Below are positions 20,878 through 28,983 of a stretch of DNA of 64,000 bases, in pieces. The position numbers and the translations under genes are program-made. Position 1 is the stretch's first letter. The number at the start of each line of letters is the position of its first letter. This stretch comes from JBFWUM01 sp050247255 (GTDB taxonomy: Bacteria > Acidobacteriota > Vicinamibacteria > Vicinamibacterales > UBA2999): positions 1 to 64,000 of the forward strand of contig JBFWUM010000020.1 in the NCBI GenBank assembly GCA_050247255.1, given 5' to 3'. The notes under the pieces were generated by a model. The model searched no databases and was not told the DNA's origin. It saw only the letters and a program-made list of their open reading frames with translations.

Positions 20878-20945
20878 TCGCTGGTCGAATCAAGCGTCAG
20901 CAACTGAGTCATCACGGGACAAGCAGGTCGGCGGATCGCCCAGCG

Positions 20946-21016
20946 GCCTAACGTAACGCGCTTCAGCCGCGGCCGATCATGATGCGGCGGCCGTCGGCTG
21001 CAAGCGCTTGTTAGAC
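20946..21016. repeat. Integron-type attC site
   Basis: 71 bases. Outer cores GCCTAAC (fits RYYYAAC) and GTTAGAC (fits GTTRRRY). Inner arms GCGCTTCAGCCG (about 20958) and CGGCTGCAAGCGC (about 20995) are complementary except for one extra base, the extrahelical base expected of attC. The centre is another palindrome built on CGGCCG. The stop codon of the minus-strand DUF4926 gene lies in the right core, a usual cassette arrangement. No integrase gene is in the window. Confidence 0.8.
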
Positions 21017-21247
21017 GTCGCGTTTGGAAGCTGGGCGAACGGACACCAAGTCGTCGTCGCCCACTTCGCGCACTGCCAACGGATTGAGCGTGACGAGCGC
21101 CTGTGTACGCCCCGACGCCGTGACGAACTCGACTTCCACGCGATCAGGCGCGTAGACCTCGACCTCCGTGCCAAGGTCACCACGCTGAAGACCCTGCGCA
21201 GGAAGATCCTCGTTCAAGACCACGACATCGAGATTGTGAAGCGTCAT
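21011..21247 (-). CDS. DUF4926 family small protein
   Basis: 78 residues. The pattern LDVVVLNEDLPAQGLQRGD then GTEVEVY, VEVEFVTASGRTQALVTL matches the DUF4926 family, small beta-rich proteins with no established function that are often paired with a DUF6883 protein. Here the upstream partner remnant ends with TGA overlapping this ATG (ATGA), so the two were translationally coupled. The stop codon lies inside the attC core. This suggests a former two-gene integron cassette. Confidence 0.65.
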   Translation of the reverse strand: MTLHNLDVVVLNEDLPAQGLQRGDLGTEVEVYAPDRVEVEFVTASGRTQALVTLNPLAVREVGDDDLVSVRPASKRDV

Positions 21248-21375
21248 CGGGCGCCTCCAGGGTAGGCGGTGACAAAGCGCGGGACGCCGCGATCATGCGG
21301 AACGAACCACACGCTTACGACGAGTGCGGACTCACCGTTCGGCCCCTTCAGGATAGCCCGAATGGTGAATGGTGC
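21244..21375 (-). pseudogene. 5'-truncated DUF6883-like gene
   Basis: Only the C-terminal 40 or so residues resemble the family: RAILKGPNGESALVVSVWF then RGVPRFVTAYPGGAR. Family members are about 110 residues. The frame continues upstream to about 21450 but there encodes palindrome and low-complexity sequence unrelated to the family, so the 5' part was lost near 21376-21400. The family call is from memory of its C-terminal pattern. Confidence 0.5.
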
Positions 21376-21433
21376 TCGCGATGTCTGACTAGTACTAACC
21401 CGCGAAGCGGCGCGCGGCCGCGCAGCATATGCA

Positions 21434-21453
21434 GATATGCCGATCGGCATATC
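21434..21453. repeat. Perfect 20-base palindrome
   Basis: GATATGCCGATCGGCATATC is its own reverse complement. It is AT-richer than its surroundings and flanked by further CATAT motifs (21426-21460). It lies at the junction where the DUF6883-like gene is truncated. Role unknown: operator, recombination scar or element end. Confidence 0.7.
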
Positions 21454-21481
21454 CCCATATATCGAGCGACGAGACGCAGCC

Positions 21482-21508
21482 TTCGTGAATTTCGTGGATT
21501 TCGTGGTT
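21482..21508 (+). repeat. Three nonamers, TTCGTGGAT family
   Basis: TTCGTGAAT, TTCGTGGAT, TTCGTGGTT in the gene-free stretch between the attC island and ssb. Apart from this array and its neighbours, nothing gene-like is seen in 21376-21567. Confidence 0.75.
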
Positions 21509-21567
21509 CTTGATCCGGCGTCCGGTGACTATCGCGTCGCGAGCACGGGGGGATTGGCGCGTGGCGA

Positions 21568-21623
21568 CCATGGCGATGGCAGTTGGCCGTTCGGAACGAC
21601 CAACTACCACCGACCATCTACCA
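21568..21623. repeat. Inverted heptamer arrays beside the ssb stop
   Basis: Right arm 21596-21623 is exactly four units (ACGACCA, ACTACCA, CCGACCA, TCTACCA) ending one base before the ssb stop codon. The left arm (CGATGGC, AGTTGGC, CGTTCGG) is its inverted partner, giving a hairpin with almost no loop, e.g. AGTTGG pairing with CCAACT. Could act as an ssb terminator. Confidence 0.7.
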
Positions 21624-21624
21624 C

Positions 21625-22065
21625 CTAGAAGGGAATGTCGTCGTCGGTGATCGGCTCCATCGGCGGCTCGTCCATGCCACCGCCGCCGCCCTGCGAGCTG
21701 CTGCGATCCATGCTGCGGCCGCCACCGCCGCCACCGCCACCGCCCAGCAGGGTGATCCGGTCTGCCTTGATCTCCGTGGTGTAGCGCTTGTTGCCGTCCT
21801 TGTCGTCCCACTGGCGGGTCTGCAGGCGCCCCTCGACGAAGATCTGCTTCCCCTTGGTCAGGTACTCCTGCAGGCTCTCGGCCTGCTTGCCCCACAGCAC
21901 CACGCGGTGCCACTCGGTCTTTTCCTGCCGCTGGTTGTTGCGGTCGTTCCAGACCTCGGTGGTGGCGAGGTTCAGCGTCGCCACGGCGGCGCCGCCCGGC
22001 GTGTAGCGCAGTTCTGCGTCGCGCCCGAGATTGCCCACGAGAATCACTTTGTTCACGCTGCCCAT
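21625..22065 (-). CDS. ssb: Single-stranded DNA-binding protein
   Basis: 146 residues from the ATG at 22065, which has AAAGGA about seven bases upstream; the frame continues further but that part reads a hairpin. OB fold: SVNKVILVGNLGRDAEL, VATLNLATTEVW, TEWHRVVLWGKQAE, KGKQIFVEGRLQTRQWDDKDG. A glycine-rich linker (about 105-130) leads to the acidic tail DDDIPF, which recruits partners such as RecJ, RecO and PolIII chi. Repeat arrays lie on both sides of the gene. Confidence 0.96.
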   Translation of the reverse strand: MGSVNKVILVGNLGRDAELRYTPGGAAVATLNLATTEVWNDRNNQRQEKTEWHRVVLWGKQAESLQEYLTKGKQIFVEGRLQTRQWDDKDGNKRYTTEIKADRITLLGGGGGGGGGRSMDRSSSQGGGGGMDEPPMEPITDDDIPF

Positions 22066-22078
22066 CGGTCGTCCTTTC

Positions 22079-22098
22079 GGGCAGGCGACGGCCTGCCC
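22079..22098 (-). promoter_or_regulatory. Hairpin in the ssb leader
   Basis: Perfect 8-bp stem GGGCAGGC with a four-base loop, placed immediately upstream of the ssb ribosome site. It could affect ssb translation or be another member of a dispersed palindrome set. Confidence 0.55.
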
Positions 22099-22167
22099 CT
22101 GCGGGTTCCGTGTCAGGGACCCGTACATCTAGTGTCGCCTGTCGGGATGACAGGGAAGGTCACTGTT

Positions 22168-22254
22168 GGATGGTAGATGGTAGTTGGTCGATGGTCGGAG
22201 GTGCTAGCCGAAAACCGGCGACCACCGACGAACGACCAACGACCACCGACGAAC
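22168..22254. repeat. Inverted heptamer arrays, five plus five units, GGTCGNT family
   Basis: Left arm 22168-22202 (GGATGGT, AGATGGT, AGTTGGT, CGATGGT, CGGAGGT), 17-base loop, right arm 22220-22254 (GACCACC, GACGAAC, GACCAAC, GACCACC, GACGAAC). The right arm ends on the first base of the cpoB stop codon. Confidence 0.85.
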
Positions 22255-23141
22255 TACGGCCGCCGCGCGGCCAGGCGGTCGAGGTTCTGCTTCGACAGGC
22301 GGCCGGCGTCGCTCTCGGGAAACTGCTTGACCGCCAGCTCGAACGACGCGCGGGCGGCCTCGAGCTGGCCGGCGCCCTCCTCGGCGAGGGCGCGCTTGTA
22401 GAGCGCATCGGCCACCGAGTTGGTCCCGGGATAGTTCTGGATCACCTGGTTGTAGGCCGTGATCGCTGGCGCCCACTGGCGCTGCGCGGAGTAGGTCTCG
22501 CCGATCATGAACTGCGCATCATCGGCCATCTCCGAACGCGGAAATGCCTTGAGGAACTGGTCGAAGCCGACCAGGGCCACGGAATACTGTCCCTGGAAGT
22601 AGTCGGAGCGCGCCGTTTCGAACATCCGCGTCGGCGATAAGCCGGCAATCGACGCCGGCGGCGGCGCGACCGGCGCGGCGCCGGCCGGCGGAACGGCGGT
22701 GGCGCCGGCCGGAGGCACGGCATTCGGGTCCGCGTTCGGATCAACGGGAAAGGCCGGCGGGGGCGGCGCCTGGAGCGTCAGCACCGTCGCGCGCACCGCC
22801 TCGATCTCCTCGCGCAGCGACGCAATGCGGACGTTGGTGTCGTCGGTGCTCGACCGCACCACCCGCACGTCGCTGGCGATGTTGTCGATCAGCAACCGCT
22901 GATCCGCGAACCCCTTCCGCGAGTCGTTGGTCGCCTCGTCAATCCTGGCGTTGAGCGACTTGTTGGTCTCGTCGAGCGCCTGCTGCAGCGCGGCGACGGA
23001 GATCGCCAGCTGCTGCGCCTGTTCCTGGAGCATCTGCAGCGTCGCCATCATCTGGCGCTGCTCGCGGCTCTGCGCGGCGGCAGGGGAGGCGAGCGCAACG
23101 GCGATCAGGCAGGCAGCGCCTGCGGCACACATCTTGGTCAT
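22254..23141 (-). CDS. cpoB: Tol-Pal system protein CpoB/YbgF
   Basis: 295 residues, exported: signal peptide MTKMCAAGAACLIAVALASPAAAQ. Residues about 25-105 form the coiled-coil trimerisation region (MLQEQAQQLAISVAALQQAL), then a Pro/Ala linker, then TPR repeats from about 165 (ARSDYFQGQYSVALVGFDQFL, AQFMIGETYSAQRQWAPAI, ADALYKRALAEEGAGQLEAA). CpoB coordinates the Tol machine with peptidoglycan synthesis at division. Last gene of the minus-strand tol-pal cluster. Confidence 0.93.
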   Translation of the reverse strand: MTKMCAAGAACLIAVALASPAAAQSREQRQMMATLQMLQEQAQQLAISVAALQQALDETNKSLNARIDEATNDSRKGFADQRLLIDNIASDVRVVRSSTDDTNVRIASLREEIEAVRATVLTLQAPPPPAFPVDPNADPNAVPPAGATAVPPAGAAPVAPPPASIAGLSPTRMFETARSDYFQGQYSVALVGFDQFLKAFPRSEMADDAQFMIGETYSAQRQWAPAITAYNQVIQNYPGTNSVADALYKRALAEEGAGQLEAARASFELAVKQFPESDAGRLSKQNLDRLAARRP

Positions 23142-23185
23142 GGTCTCTTCACTGCCGGCCCCCGGGGGCGCGGCCTGTTGCCGAT

Positions 23186-23779
23186 CTAGTTAGCGGTGAT
23201 CACGAAATGCGCGCGGCGGTTCTTCGACCAGGCGGCCTCGTCATGCCCCGGGTCGAACGGAAACTCCTTGCCGTAGCTGACCGTGCGGATGCGATCGGCC
23301 GGGATGCCGAGCGACACCAGGTACGCCCGCACCGCCACCGCCCGCCGCTCGCCGAGGGCCAGGTTGTATTCCGCCGTCCCGCGCTCGTCGCAATGCCCCT
23401 CGATGGTCACCATCCAGGAGGGGTACTGCTTCAGGATATCGGCATTTGCCGCCACGATCGCGCGCCCGTCGCCGTCGAGGTCGAAACCGTCCAGCGGGAA
23501 GAACACCGGCTGCAGCGGGGAGTTGCGGTTGAGGTCGTCGAGCGACCGCCCGGCAATCCCGTCCTCGGCCAGCGGCTGCTGCGGAACCGGCAGGTTCTCC
23601 TCGACCCGCTGGGGTGGCGGAGGCGGGGCGGAGTCGACCGGCGGCACTTCGACCGGCGGTGGAGCGGTGGTGACCGGCGCCGCCTTCTTCGCGCATCCTG
23701 CCGCGATGACTGCCGCCAGGATGAACACAAGAACCTGAACACGAACGTGGAAGCCGGAACGAGGAACTGTGAACGTCAT
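23186..23779 (-). CDS. pal: Peptidoglycan-associated lipoprotein Pal
   Basis: 197 residues. Lipoprotein signal with lipobox AAGC; the mature part has a Pro-rich linker and an OmpA-like domain binding peptidoglycan (IEGHCDERGTAEYNLALGE then RRAVAVRAYL and SYGKEFP). The first 18 or so residues of the signal peptide (TFTVPRSGFHVRVQVL) are translated from a heptamer array (23731-23777); the conserved part starts at the hydrophobic core. Outer-membrane end of the Tol-Pal complex. Confidence 0.94.
   Translation of the reverse strand: MTFTVPRSGFHVRVQVLVFILAAVIAAGCAKKAAPVTTAPPPVEVPPVDSAPPPPPQRVEENLPVPQQPLAEDGIAGRSLDDLNRNSPLQPVFFPLDGFDLDGDGRAIVAANADILKQYPSWMVTIEGHCDERGTAEYNLALGERRAVAVRAYLVSLGIPADRIRTVSYGKEFPFDPGHDEAAWSKNRRAHFVITAN
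23731..23777 (-). repeat. Heptamer array, GAACCCG family, inside the 5' end of pal
   Basis: Units GAACCT, GAACAC, GAACGTG, GAAGCCG, GAACGAG, GAACTGT, GAACGTC. It contains the same hexamer GAACAC as the copies near recJ and the S23 gene. Single arm only; it ends at the pal start codon. Confidence 0.8.
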
Positions 23780-23789
23780 GTCTGTCCTA

Positions 23790-25184
23790 TCAATTCGACC
23801 AGGAAGGCGTGTAGTTGTTGCCGTCACGGGTGATCTGCCGCGGGTTGCGGCCGTCGCGGCCGATGGTGAACACCTGCACGCGCCCGGCGCGGGTGGACGT
23901 GAAGGCGAGATGCCGCCCATTGGGCGAAAACGCCGGGCTTTCGTTCGTGCCCTCGCCGAAGGTGATCTGCCGCGTCTGGCCGCTCGCCAGGTCGTACACC
24001 TTGATGTCGAAGCCGGGCCCGGTGCGCGCCGCAAAGGCCACCTCGTTGAACGGCGCCGGCGACCACGTCGGGCGATCGGCGTACGACTCGGCCGTCGTCA
24101 ACCGCCGCAGGTTCAACCCGTCGGCGCCGACGATGTAGATCTGTGGAGTGCCGGTGCGGTCCGAGGTGAAGGCGATCTGCGTCCCGGTGGGCGACCAGGT
24201 GGGGGTCACGTCGATCGCGGGGTTGTTGGTGATGCGCCGCAGCCCGGAGCCATCGCGGTTCATCACGTAGATCTCCGGGTTGCCGTCACGGTTGGTCGTA
24301 AAGGCGATCCGCGTGCCGTCCGGCGACCAGACCGGGAGGAAGTTCTGCCCGACGCCCCGCGTCGGCTCCTGCTGTACGCCCTCATAGATCAGCGCGACGA
24401 AGATGTCGGGATAGCCGCGGCGATACGAGGTGTAGGCAATGGCGCGCGCGTCGGGCGACCACGCCGGCGTGATGTTCAGCTGGCGGTTGGTCGTGATGCG
24501 GCGCTGCGCGTCGCCGTCGTAGTCGGCGATGTAGATCTCCTTGACGTCGCGGTTCTGCACCGGGCCGGCAATCCGCTCGCGGTTGCGATCCGACGAGAAC
24601 GCGAGCTTCGTTCGCGCGACGCCGCGCAGCCCGCGCTGCTGCAGGTGGATCTCATCCGACACCGTGTGCGCGATCAGCCGGACGCTGCTGCCCGAGTACT
24701 CCTTGCCGAAGACCATCTGCCGCGAGCGGACGTTGAACAGCCGGATCTGCGCGGTGTAGGTGTTGCCGCTGCGGCGGACGGTGCCGAACACCACGGCGTC
24801 GGCCCCCAGCTCGCGCCAGCCGTCGAAGTCGATCTGCTCCGGCGCGGACGCGGTGCGGACGCTGCCGTAGGTATCGCGCGGGATCATGTAGAACTCGCGC
24901 TCGAAGTTCAGGTCGTTCCAGAGCACCTGGCCGCCGGTCCTGGCCGCCTCGGCCGCGTCCGGCGTCAGCGCCACGAAGTCCGGCACTGCGTAGCGCGGCG
25001 GTGTCCCGGGATCGCCGGTGATGCGCAGTTCGATCTCCGACGGCTGCTGCGGGGGCGTTGCCGCCGGCGGCGCCTGCTGCCCGCTCACGCGCGTCATCAG
25101 AAGACCGAGCGCCAGCGCGACGGCGCTGAGCAGCAGCAGCGTCCGGCGGACCCGCGGTGAGGCGAAAAGGGCAATCATCATCAT
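23790..25184 (-). CDS. tolB: Tol-Pal system beta-propeller protein TolB
   Basis: 464 residues from the ATG at 25184, which overlaps the tolA stop (ATGA). Signal peptide with the hydrophobic stretch LLLLSAVALALGLLM. N-terminal domain to about residue 180 (AVPDFVAL, GADAVVFGTVRRSGNTY), then a six-blade propeller of the TolB/DPP-IV type: repeats such as LNITPAWSPDARAIAYTSYR, FLPVWSPDGTRIAFTTNRDG, NPEIYVMNRDGSGLRRIT. Periplasmic, binds Pal and TolA. Confidence 0.95.
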   Translation of the reverse strand: MMMIALFASPRVRRTLLLLSAVALALGLLMTRVSGQQAPPAATPPQQPSEIELRITGDPGTPPRYAVPDFVALTPDAAEAARTGGQVLWNDLNFEREFYMIPRDTYGSVRTASAPEQIDFDGWRELGADAVVFGTVRRSGNTYTAQIRLFNVRSRQMVFGKEYSGSSVRLIAHTVSDEIHLQQRGLRGVARTKLAFSSDRNRERIAGPVQNRDVKEIYIADYDGDAQRRITTNRQLNITPAWSPDARAIAYTSYRRGYPDIFVALIYEGVQQEPTRGVGQNFLPVWSPDGTRIAFTTNRDGNPEIYVMNRDGSGLRRITNNPAIDVTPTWSPTGTQIAFTSDRTGTPQIYIVGADGLNLRRLTTAESYADRPTWSPAPFNEVAFAARTGPGFDIKVYDLASGQTRQITFGEGTNESPAFSPNGRHLAFTSTRAGRVQVFTIGRDGRNPRQITRDGNNYTPSWSN

Positions 25185-25954
25185 CGATACTCGAAGAACA
25201 TGTTCACGGTCAGTGTCGGGTTGGGGAACTGCGGCGGCAGTTCCGGGAGCCGCGCGAGCAGCAGCGCGCGCTGCGCCGCGAGTTCGTGCACCTGGAACCC
25301 GCTCGGCTTCGCCACCTGCACGTTCTGGACGGCGCCGCTGCGGATGATGGTGAACCTCATGACGACGGTGCCGCCCACACCTTGATTGGACTGCCAGTTC
25401 TGCGTGATGGCTCGGATCATCGCTTCGAGGTAGTCGGGGCAGCAGAAGTTGGCGACGTCGAGCTGCACGCCGGTCCCGCCACCGCCGCCGGTGGTCAGCC
25501 CGAAGCCCTGGCCGCGCGCGCCGGTGTCGGCGCGCGCCGGGCCTTCCTGCGTTTCGCGGCCCTGCACCGGCCGCCGGCCGACGGCATCGCGCGGCGCCGC
25601 CTGGGGTGGCGGCTGCGTGCGGCGCGGGGTCTGCCGCTGGTTGGGGAGTGCCATCTCCGGCGGCCGCGCCGCCGGCGGCGGATCGGCGCGGCGGATCGGC
25701 TCCGGCGTCGCTTCCTGCACCGTGCGGCCGCCCATCTGGGTGAGGCCGCCGGCGCGCGGCCCCGGCGCGCCGCCCAGGCTGATCGTCATCACCGTCCGCG
25801 GCGGTTCGTCGGTCTGGCCGCGCCAGCTCTCCGGCATGTAGACGAAGAACAACACCAGCCCGATGTGCGCCACCACCGACCACACGAAGGTCTTCGTGAG
25901 GCTGTCGGTCTGCCTCGCGCGCGCGGCGATGATGTCGTCAGCGGCCTCGTGCAT
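25181..25954 (-). CDS. tolA: TolA/TonB-type energy transducer
   Basis: 257 residues. Cytoplasmic N-terminus, one membrane helix near residues 24-41 (FVWSVVAHIGLVLFFVYM), a Pro/Arg/Gly-rich periplasmic linker, and a C-terminal TonB/TolA fold (LEAMIRAITQNWQSNQGVGG, TVVMRFTIIRSGAVQNVQV, ending NMFFEYR). The position between tolR and tolB makes TolA the natural call. A CC pair in ANFCCPDYLE is unusual and could allow a disulphide. Confidence 0.88.
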   Translation of the reverse strand: MHEAADDIIAARARQTDSLTKTFVWSVVAHIGLVLFFVYMPESWRGQTDEPPRTVMTISLGGAPGPRAGGLTQMGGRTVQEATPEPIRRADPPPAARPPEMALPNQRQTPRRTQPPPQAAPRDAVGRRPVQGRETQEGPARADTGARGQGFGLTTGGGGGTGVQLDVANFCCPDYLEAMIRAITQNWQSNQGVGGTVVMRFTIIRSGAVQNVQVAKPSGFQVHELAAQRALLLARLPELPPQFPNPTLTVNMFFEYR

Positions 25955-25983
25955 CGTTGCCTGGCACCCCGTAAAGGGGCGCC

Positions 25984-26445
25984 CTACTCCTCACCCGGCA
26001 GCTTGCTGACAATGCCGACCTTCTCGATCCCGCCCGCCTTCAGGCGGTCGAAGATGTCCATCTGGTCCTGCACCGCCAGCGCGCCGTCGAGGCGCAGGAA
26101 CACCTGGCGGTCGGTCCGGTTGAGGGTCAACTGCCGCACCCGTTCGCTCAGGTTGTCGACGCGGATCGCCTCCTCGCCGATGAACACGCGGCTGTCGTCC
26201 TTGTACGAGAGCGGCACGCTGACGAAGATCTGCTCGGTGGCCATCTCCTGCGAGCGGCTCGCCACCGGCAGGTTCACCTCGACGCCGCGCTGCAGCATCG
26301 GCGCCGCCACCATGAAGATGATCAGCAGCACGAGCATCACGTCGACCAGCGGGATGATGTTGATCTCCGCCAGCGTCGTCGACACTCGCCGGCCGCGCCC
26401 CGGACGGGCGCCGGCGGCGGAGGCTGAAGGCATCACTTTCGGCAC
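25984..26445 (-). CDS. tolR: TolR/ExbD proton-channel component
   Basis: 153 residues. One N-terminal membrane helix (IPLVDVMLVLLIIFMVAAP, about 31-50) with the essential Asp in PLVDVMLVLL, then a periplasmic dimerisation domain (VEVNLPVAS, ALAVQDQMDIFDRLKAGGIEKVGIV). With TolQ it harvests proton motive force to energise TolA. Confidence 0.95.
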   Translation of the reverse strand: MPKVMPSASAAGARPGRGRRVSTTLAEINIIPLVDVMLVLLIIFMVAAPMLQRGVEVNLPVASRSQEMATEQIFVSVPLSYKDDSRVFIGEEAIRVDNLSERVRQLTLNRTDRQVFLRLDGALAVQDQMDIFDRLKAGGIEKVGIVSKLPGEE

Positions 26446-26454
26446 GTCAGCTCC

Positions 26455-27207
26455 CTACGTGAAATTGCGCTCGGTGATGTTCAGGAACTCGAGCGCGAAG
26501 TCGTCCATTTCGGCCGCGAACGTCTTCACCTGCGTCGTCAGGTGGTTGTAGAAGTAGACGGCCGGAATCGCCGCGAACAGCCCGGCGGCGGTGGCGATGA
26601 GCGCCTCGGAGATGCCCGGGCCGACAATCGCCAGGTTGGTCGAGCCGGTCGCGCCGATGCGATAGAACGTAATCATGATCCCGACCACCGTGCCGAAGAG
26701 GCCGATGAACGGGGTGATGCTCGCGGTCGTCGCCAGGAAGGTCAGCCGCTTCTCGAGCTTGCTCACCTCGGTGGTTGCCGCCCGCAGCAGCGCGCGGTCG
26801 ACCGCGGTGAGGCTCTTGATCGTCGGCCGCGCAGCCGGGGCGGCCGCGCCCTGTGGCTGGCCGACGCGGAACTGCGCGTTGAGCTCCGCGTAGCCGGCCT
26901 GGAAGACGCCGACGAGGGGGCTCAACTCGAGCGTCGGGCAGACCGCCTGGACCTCGGAAAACTTGCTGCTCTTGCGGAATACGTCGAGGAACTTCGCGCT
27001 CTGGTCCTGCGAGCGCCGGAACGCCAGGATCTTGCCGACGATGACCGCCCACGAGGCGATCGAAAAGAGCAGCAGGATCGCGAGGACAGCCTGATTGAGG
27101 GGAGTCGCTTCCGCGATGACGCGGATAATCTCGCTGCCCGACCCAGCGACAGGGGCAGCGCCGTCCGGCACCTGCAGTGCCAGGACCAGTGAGCCAAGCG
27201 TGTACAA
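26455..27207 (-). CDS. tolQ: TolQ/ExbB proton-channel component
   Basis: 250 residues from a TTG chosen because GGAGG lies five bases upstream; the frame is open further upstream without family-like sequence. Three membrane helices: about 37-58 (AVLAILLLFSIASWAVIVGK), about 155-178 (TASITPFIGLFGTVVGIMIT) and about 195-218 (ATAAGLFAAIPAVYFYN). First gene of the tolQRAB-pal-cpoB cluster; its leader faces recN. Confidence 0.92.
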   Translation of the reverse strand: MYTLGSLVLALQVPDGAAPVAGSGSEIIRVIAEATPLNQAVLAILLLFSIASWAVIVGKILAFRRSQDQSAKFLDVFRKSSKFSEVQAVCPTLELSPLVGVFQAGYAELNAQFRVGQPQGAAAPAARPTIKSLTAVDRALLRAATTEVSKLEKRLTFLATTASITPFIGLFGTVVGIMITFYRIGATGSTNLAIVGPGISEALIATAAGLFAAIPAVYFYNHLTTQVKTFAAEMDDFALEFLNITERNFT

Positions 27208-27292
27208 CGAAGCCTCCGATGCGTAGGCAAGTGCGCCGCTGGGACAGCGCGTCACGGCAGCGTAGCACGCGTCCAAAGTGCTGTCAAAGATT

Positions 27293-27301
27293 TGATACGA
27301 T
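27293..27301 (+). promoter_or_regulatory. Candidate extended -10 of recN
   Basis: TGATACGAT (TG-n-TANNNT) in the tolQ-recN divergent gap. The expected transcript start is about eight bases before the recN ATG. Confidence 0.4.
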
Positions 27302-27315
27302 GGGAGTTCCGCCGC

Positions 27316-28983
27316 ATGCTCCGCTTCCTCCGCATACGGAACCTGGCCGTCATCGAGGGCGTCGAGGTCGAGTTCGAGCCCGGCTTCAACGTGCTCACGG
27401 GCGAGACGGGGGCGGGCAAGTCGATCCTCGTCGAAGCGGTGGGGCTGCTGCTCGGCAGCCGCGCCTCTGCTGACCTGGTGCGCAGCGGCGAGGCGCAGGC
27501 GTCGATCGAGGCCATCTTCGAGGACGCCGGCCGCGGCGAGCTCGTCGTCCGCCGCGAGATCACCAGCCAGGGGCGCAGCCGCTCCTACATCAATGGCGCG
27601 CTCGCGACCGCCGCGGCGCTGCGCGACCTGTCTGCGCGGCTCGTCGAGTTGCACGGCCAGCACGAGCACCAGGCGCTGCTGGATCCGCTGACGCACCTGC
27701 CGCTCCTGGATCAATTCGCCGGGCTCCAGTCACAGGCCGCTGACGTGGCCGCGCGCTGGGCCCGCGTCCGCGCGCTGCGTGAGCAGGTGGAACGGTCGCG
27801 GATGGACGGGCGCGAGAAGGCGGCGCGCCTCGACCTGATTGCCTTCCAGCTCGGGGAGATCGACAAGGCGTCGCCGAAACCCGGTGAGGACGAGGAACTG
27901 GCGGCCACGCGCCACGTCCTGGCGAGTGCCGACCGCGTCCAGCGTCTCTGCGAGGAGAGTTACGCGGCCCTGTACGACAGCGACGGCGCCGTGCTCGCGG
28001 GCCTGGGCGGCGTCTGGAAGCGGGTCGGCGAGCTGGCGACCATCGATCCGCAGTTTGGCGCCTACGTCGACGCGCGCGACGGCATCAAGTCGCAGCTCGA
28101 GGACCTGGCGTTCTTCCTCCGCAGCTACGCCGATGGCGTCGACGCGTCGCCGGCACGGCTCCAGCAGGTCGAGGATCGGCTGGCGCTCCTCGAAGGCCTC
28201 AAGAAGAAGTACGGGCCCTCGCTCCAGGAGGTGATCGATCGCCGCGCCGGACTCGCCCGCGAGCGCGACCTGCTGACCGGGGCGGGCGAGGATGGGGAAG
28301 CGCTGCAGCGGGAACTCGGGGCCGCGACAACGGCCTTTCTCGAGGCGGCCAGCGCGCTGTCGGCGAAGCGCCACGCCGCGGCCTCGACGTTCGCCAAGTT
28401 CCTCGAGGCGCTGCTGGCGGAACTGGCGATGGCCCGCACCCGCTTCGAGGTGAGGTTCAACGCGCAGCCGCTGGCTGAGTCTGCCTGGGGCGAGCGCGGA
28501 ATAGACGAGGCGGAGTTCTTCGTCTCGCCGAACCCGGGTGAAGACTTGCGGCCGCTCGCCCGGATCGTCTCCGGCGGTGAGCTCTCACGCGTGATGCTCG
28601 CGTTGAAGACGCTCGCAGCGGCCGACGCGGAAGGGAAGACGTTGATCTTCGACGAGGTGGATGCCGGCATCGGCGGGCGTGTCGCCGACGTCGTCGGGGC
28701 CAGGCTGCAGGCGCTCGGGGCACGCTTCCAGGTGCTCTGCATCACGCACCTGTCGCAGATTGCCGCCCGCGGTGCCACGCAGTTTCGCATCGAGAAGCAG
28801 GTGAAGGGCAGCCGGACGGTGACCTCGGTGGAGCGGCTCGACGCGGAGGCGCGGATCGACGAGATCGCCCGGATGATAGGCGGCGCTTCGGTCACCGAAA
28901 CCGTAAGGGCAAGTGCCCGGGAATTGCTGGGCTCGGCCAAGGGCGAAAGCGAAAGGCGAAAGCGAAAGTCGCGGAATGGCTAA
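27316..28983 (+). CDS. recN: DNA repair protein RecN
   Basis: SMC-like ATPase acting at double-strand breaks. 555 residues from the ATG at 27316. Walker A GETGAGKSILVEA near residue 33, long coiled-coil arms in the middle, signature SGGELSRVMLALKTL near 420, Walker B TLIFDEVDAGIGGRVADVV and THLSQIA. The C-terminal residues (GESERRKRKSRNG) are encoded by a GCGAAAG repeat array and are not family-like. It overlaps miaB by eight bases. Confidence 0.95.
   Translation: MLRFLRIRNLAVIEGVEVEFEPGFNVLTGETGAGKSILVEAVGLLLGSRASADLVRSGEAQASIEAIFEDAGRGELVVRREITSQGRSRSYINGALATAAALRDLSARLVELHGQHEHQALLDPLTHLPLLDQFAGLQSQAADVAARWARVRALREQVERSRMDGREKAARLDLIAFQLGEIDKASPKPGEDEELAATRHVLASADRVQRLCEESYAALYDSDGAVLAGLGGVWKRVGELATIDPQFGAYVDARDGIKSQLEDLAFFLRSYADGVDASPARLQQVEDRLALLEGLKKKYGPSLQEVIDRRAGLARERDLLTGAGEDGEALQRELGAATTAFLEAASALSAKRHAAASTFAKFLEALLAELAMARTRFEVRFNAQPLAESAWGERGIDEAEFFVSPNPGEDLRPLARIVSGGELSRVMLALKTLAAADAEGKTLIFDEVDAGIGGRVADVVGARLQALGARFQVLCITHLSQIAARGATQFRIEKQVKGSRTVTSVERLDAEARIDEIARMIGGASVTETVRASARELLGSAKGESERRKRKSRNG
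28941..28973 (+). repeat. GGCGAAA/GCGAAA array at the 3' end of recN
   Basis: Alternating 7- and 6-base units (GGCGAAA, GCGAAA, GGCGAAA, GCGAAA) cover the last codons of recN and end three bases before the miaB start. Confidence 0.75.

Noticed and set aside
26030..26055. CCGCCTTCAGGCGG in tolR, resembling the TTNA palindromes
   Set aside because: It lacks the preceding GTGG and encodes the normal conserved TolR/ExbD segment RLKAGGI, so it is probably coincidental.
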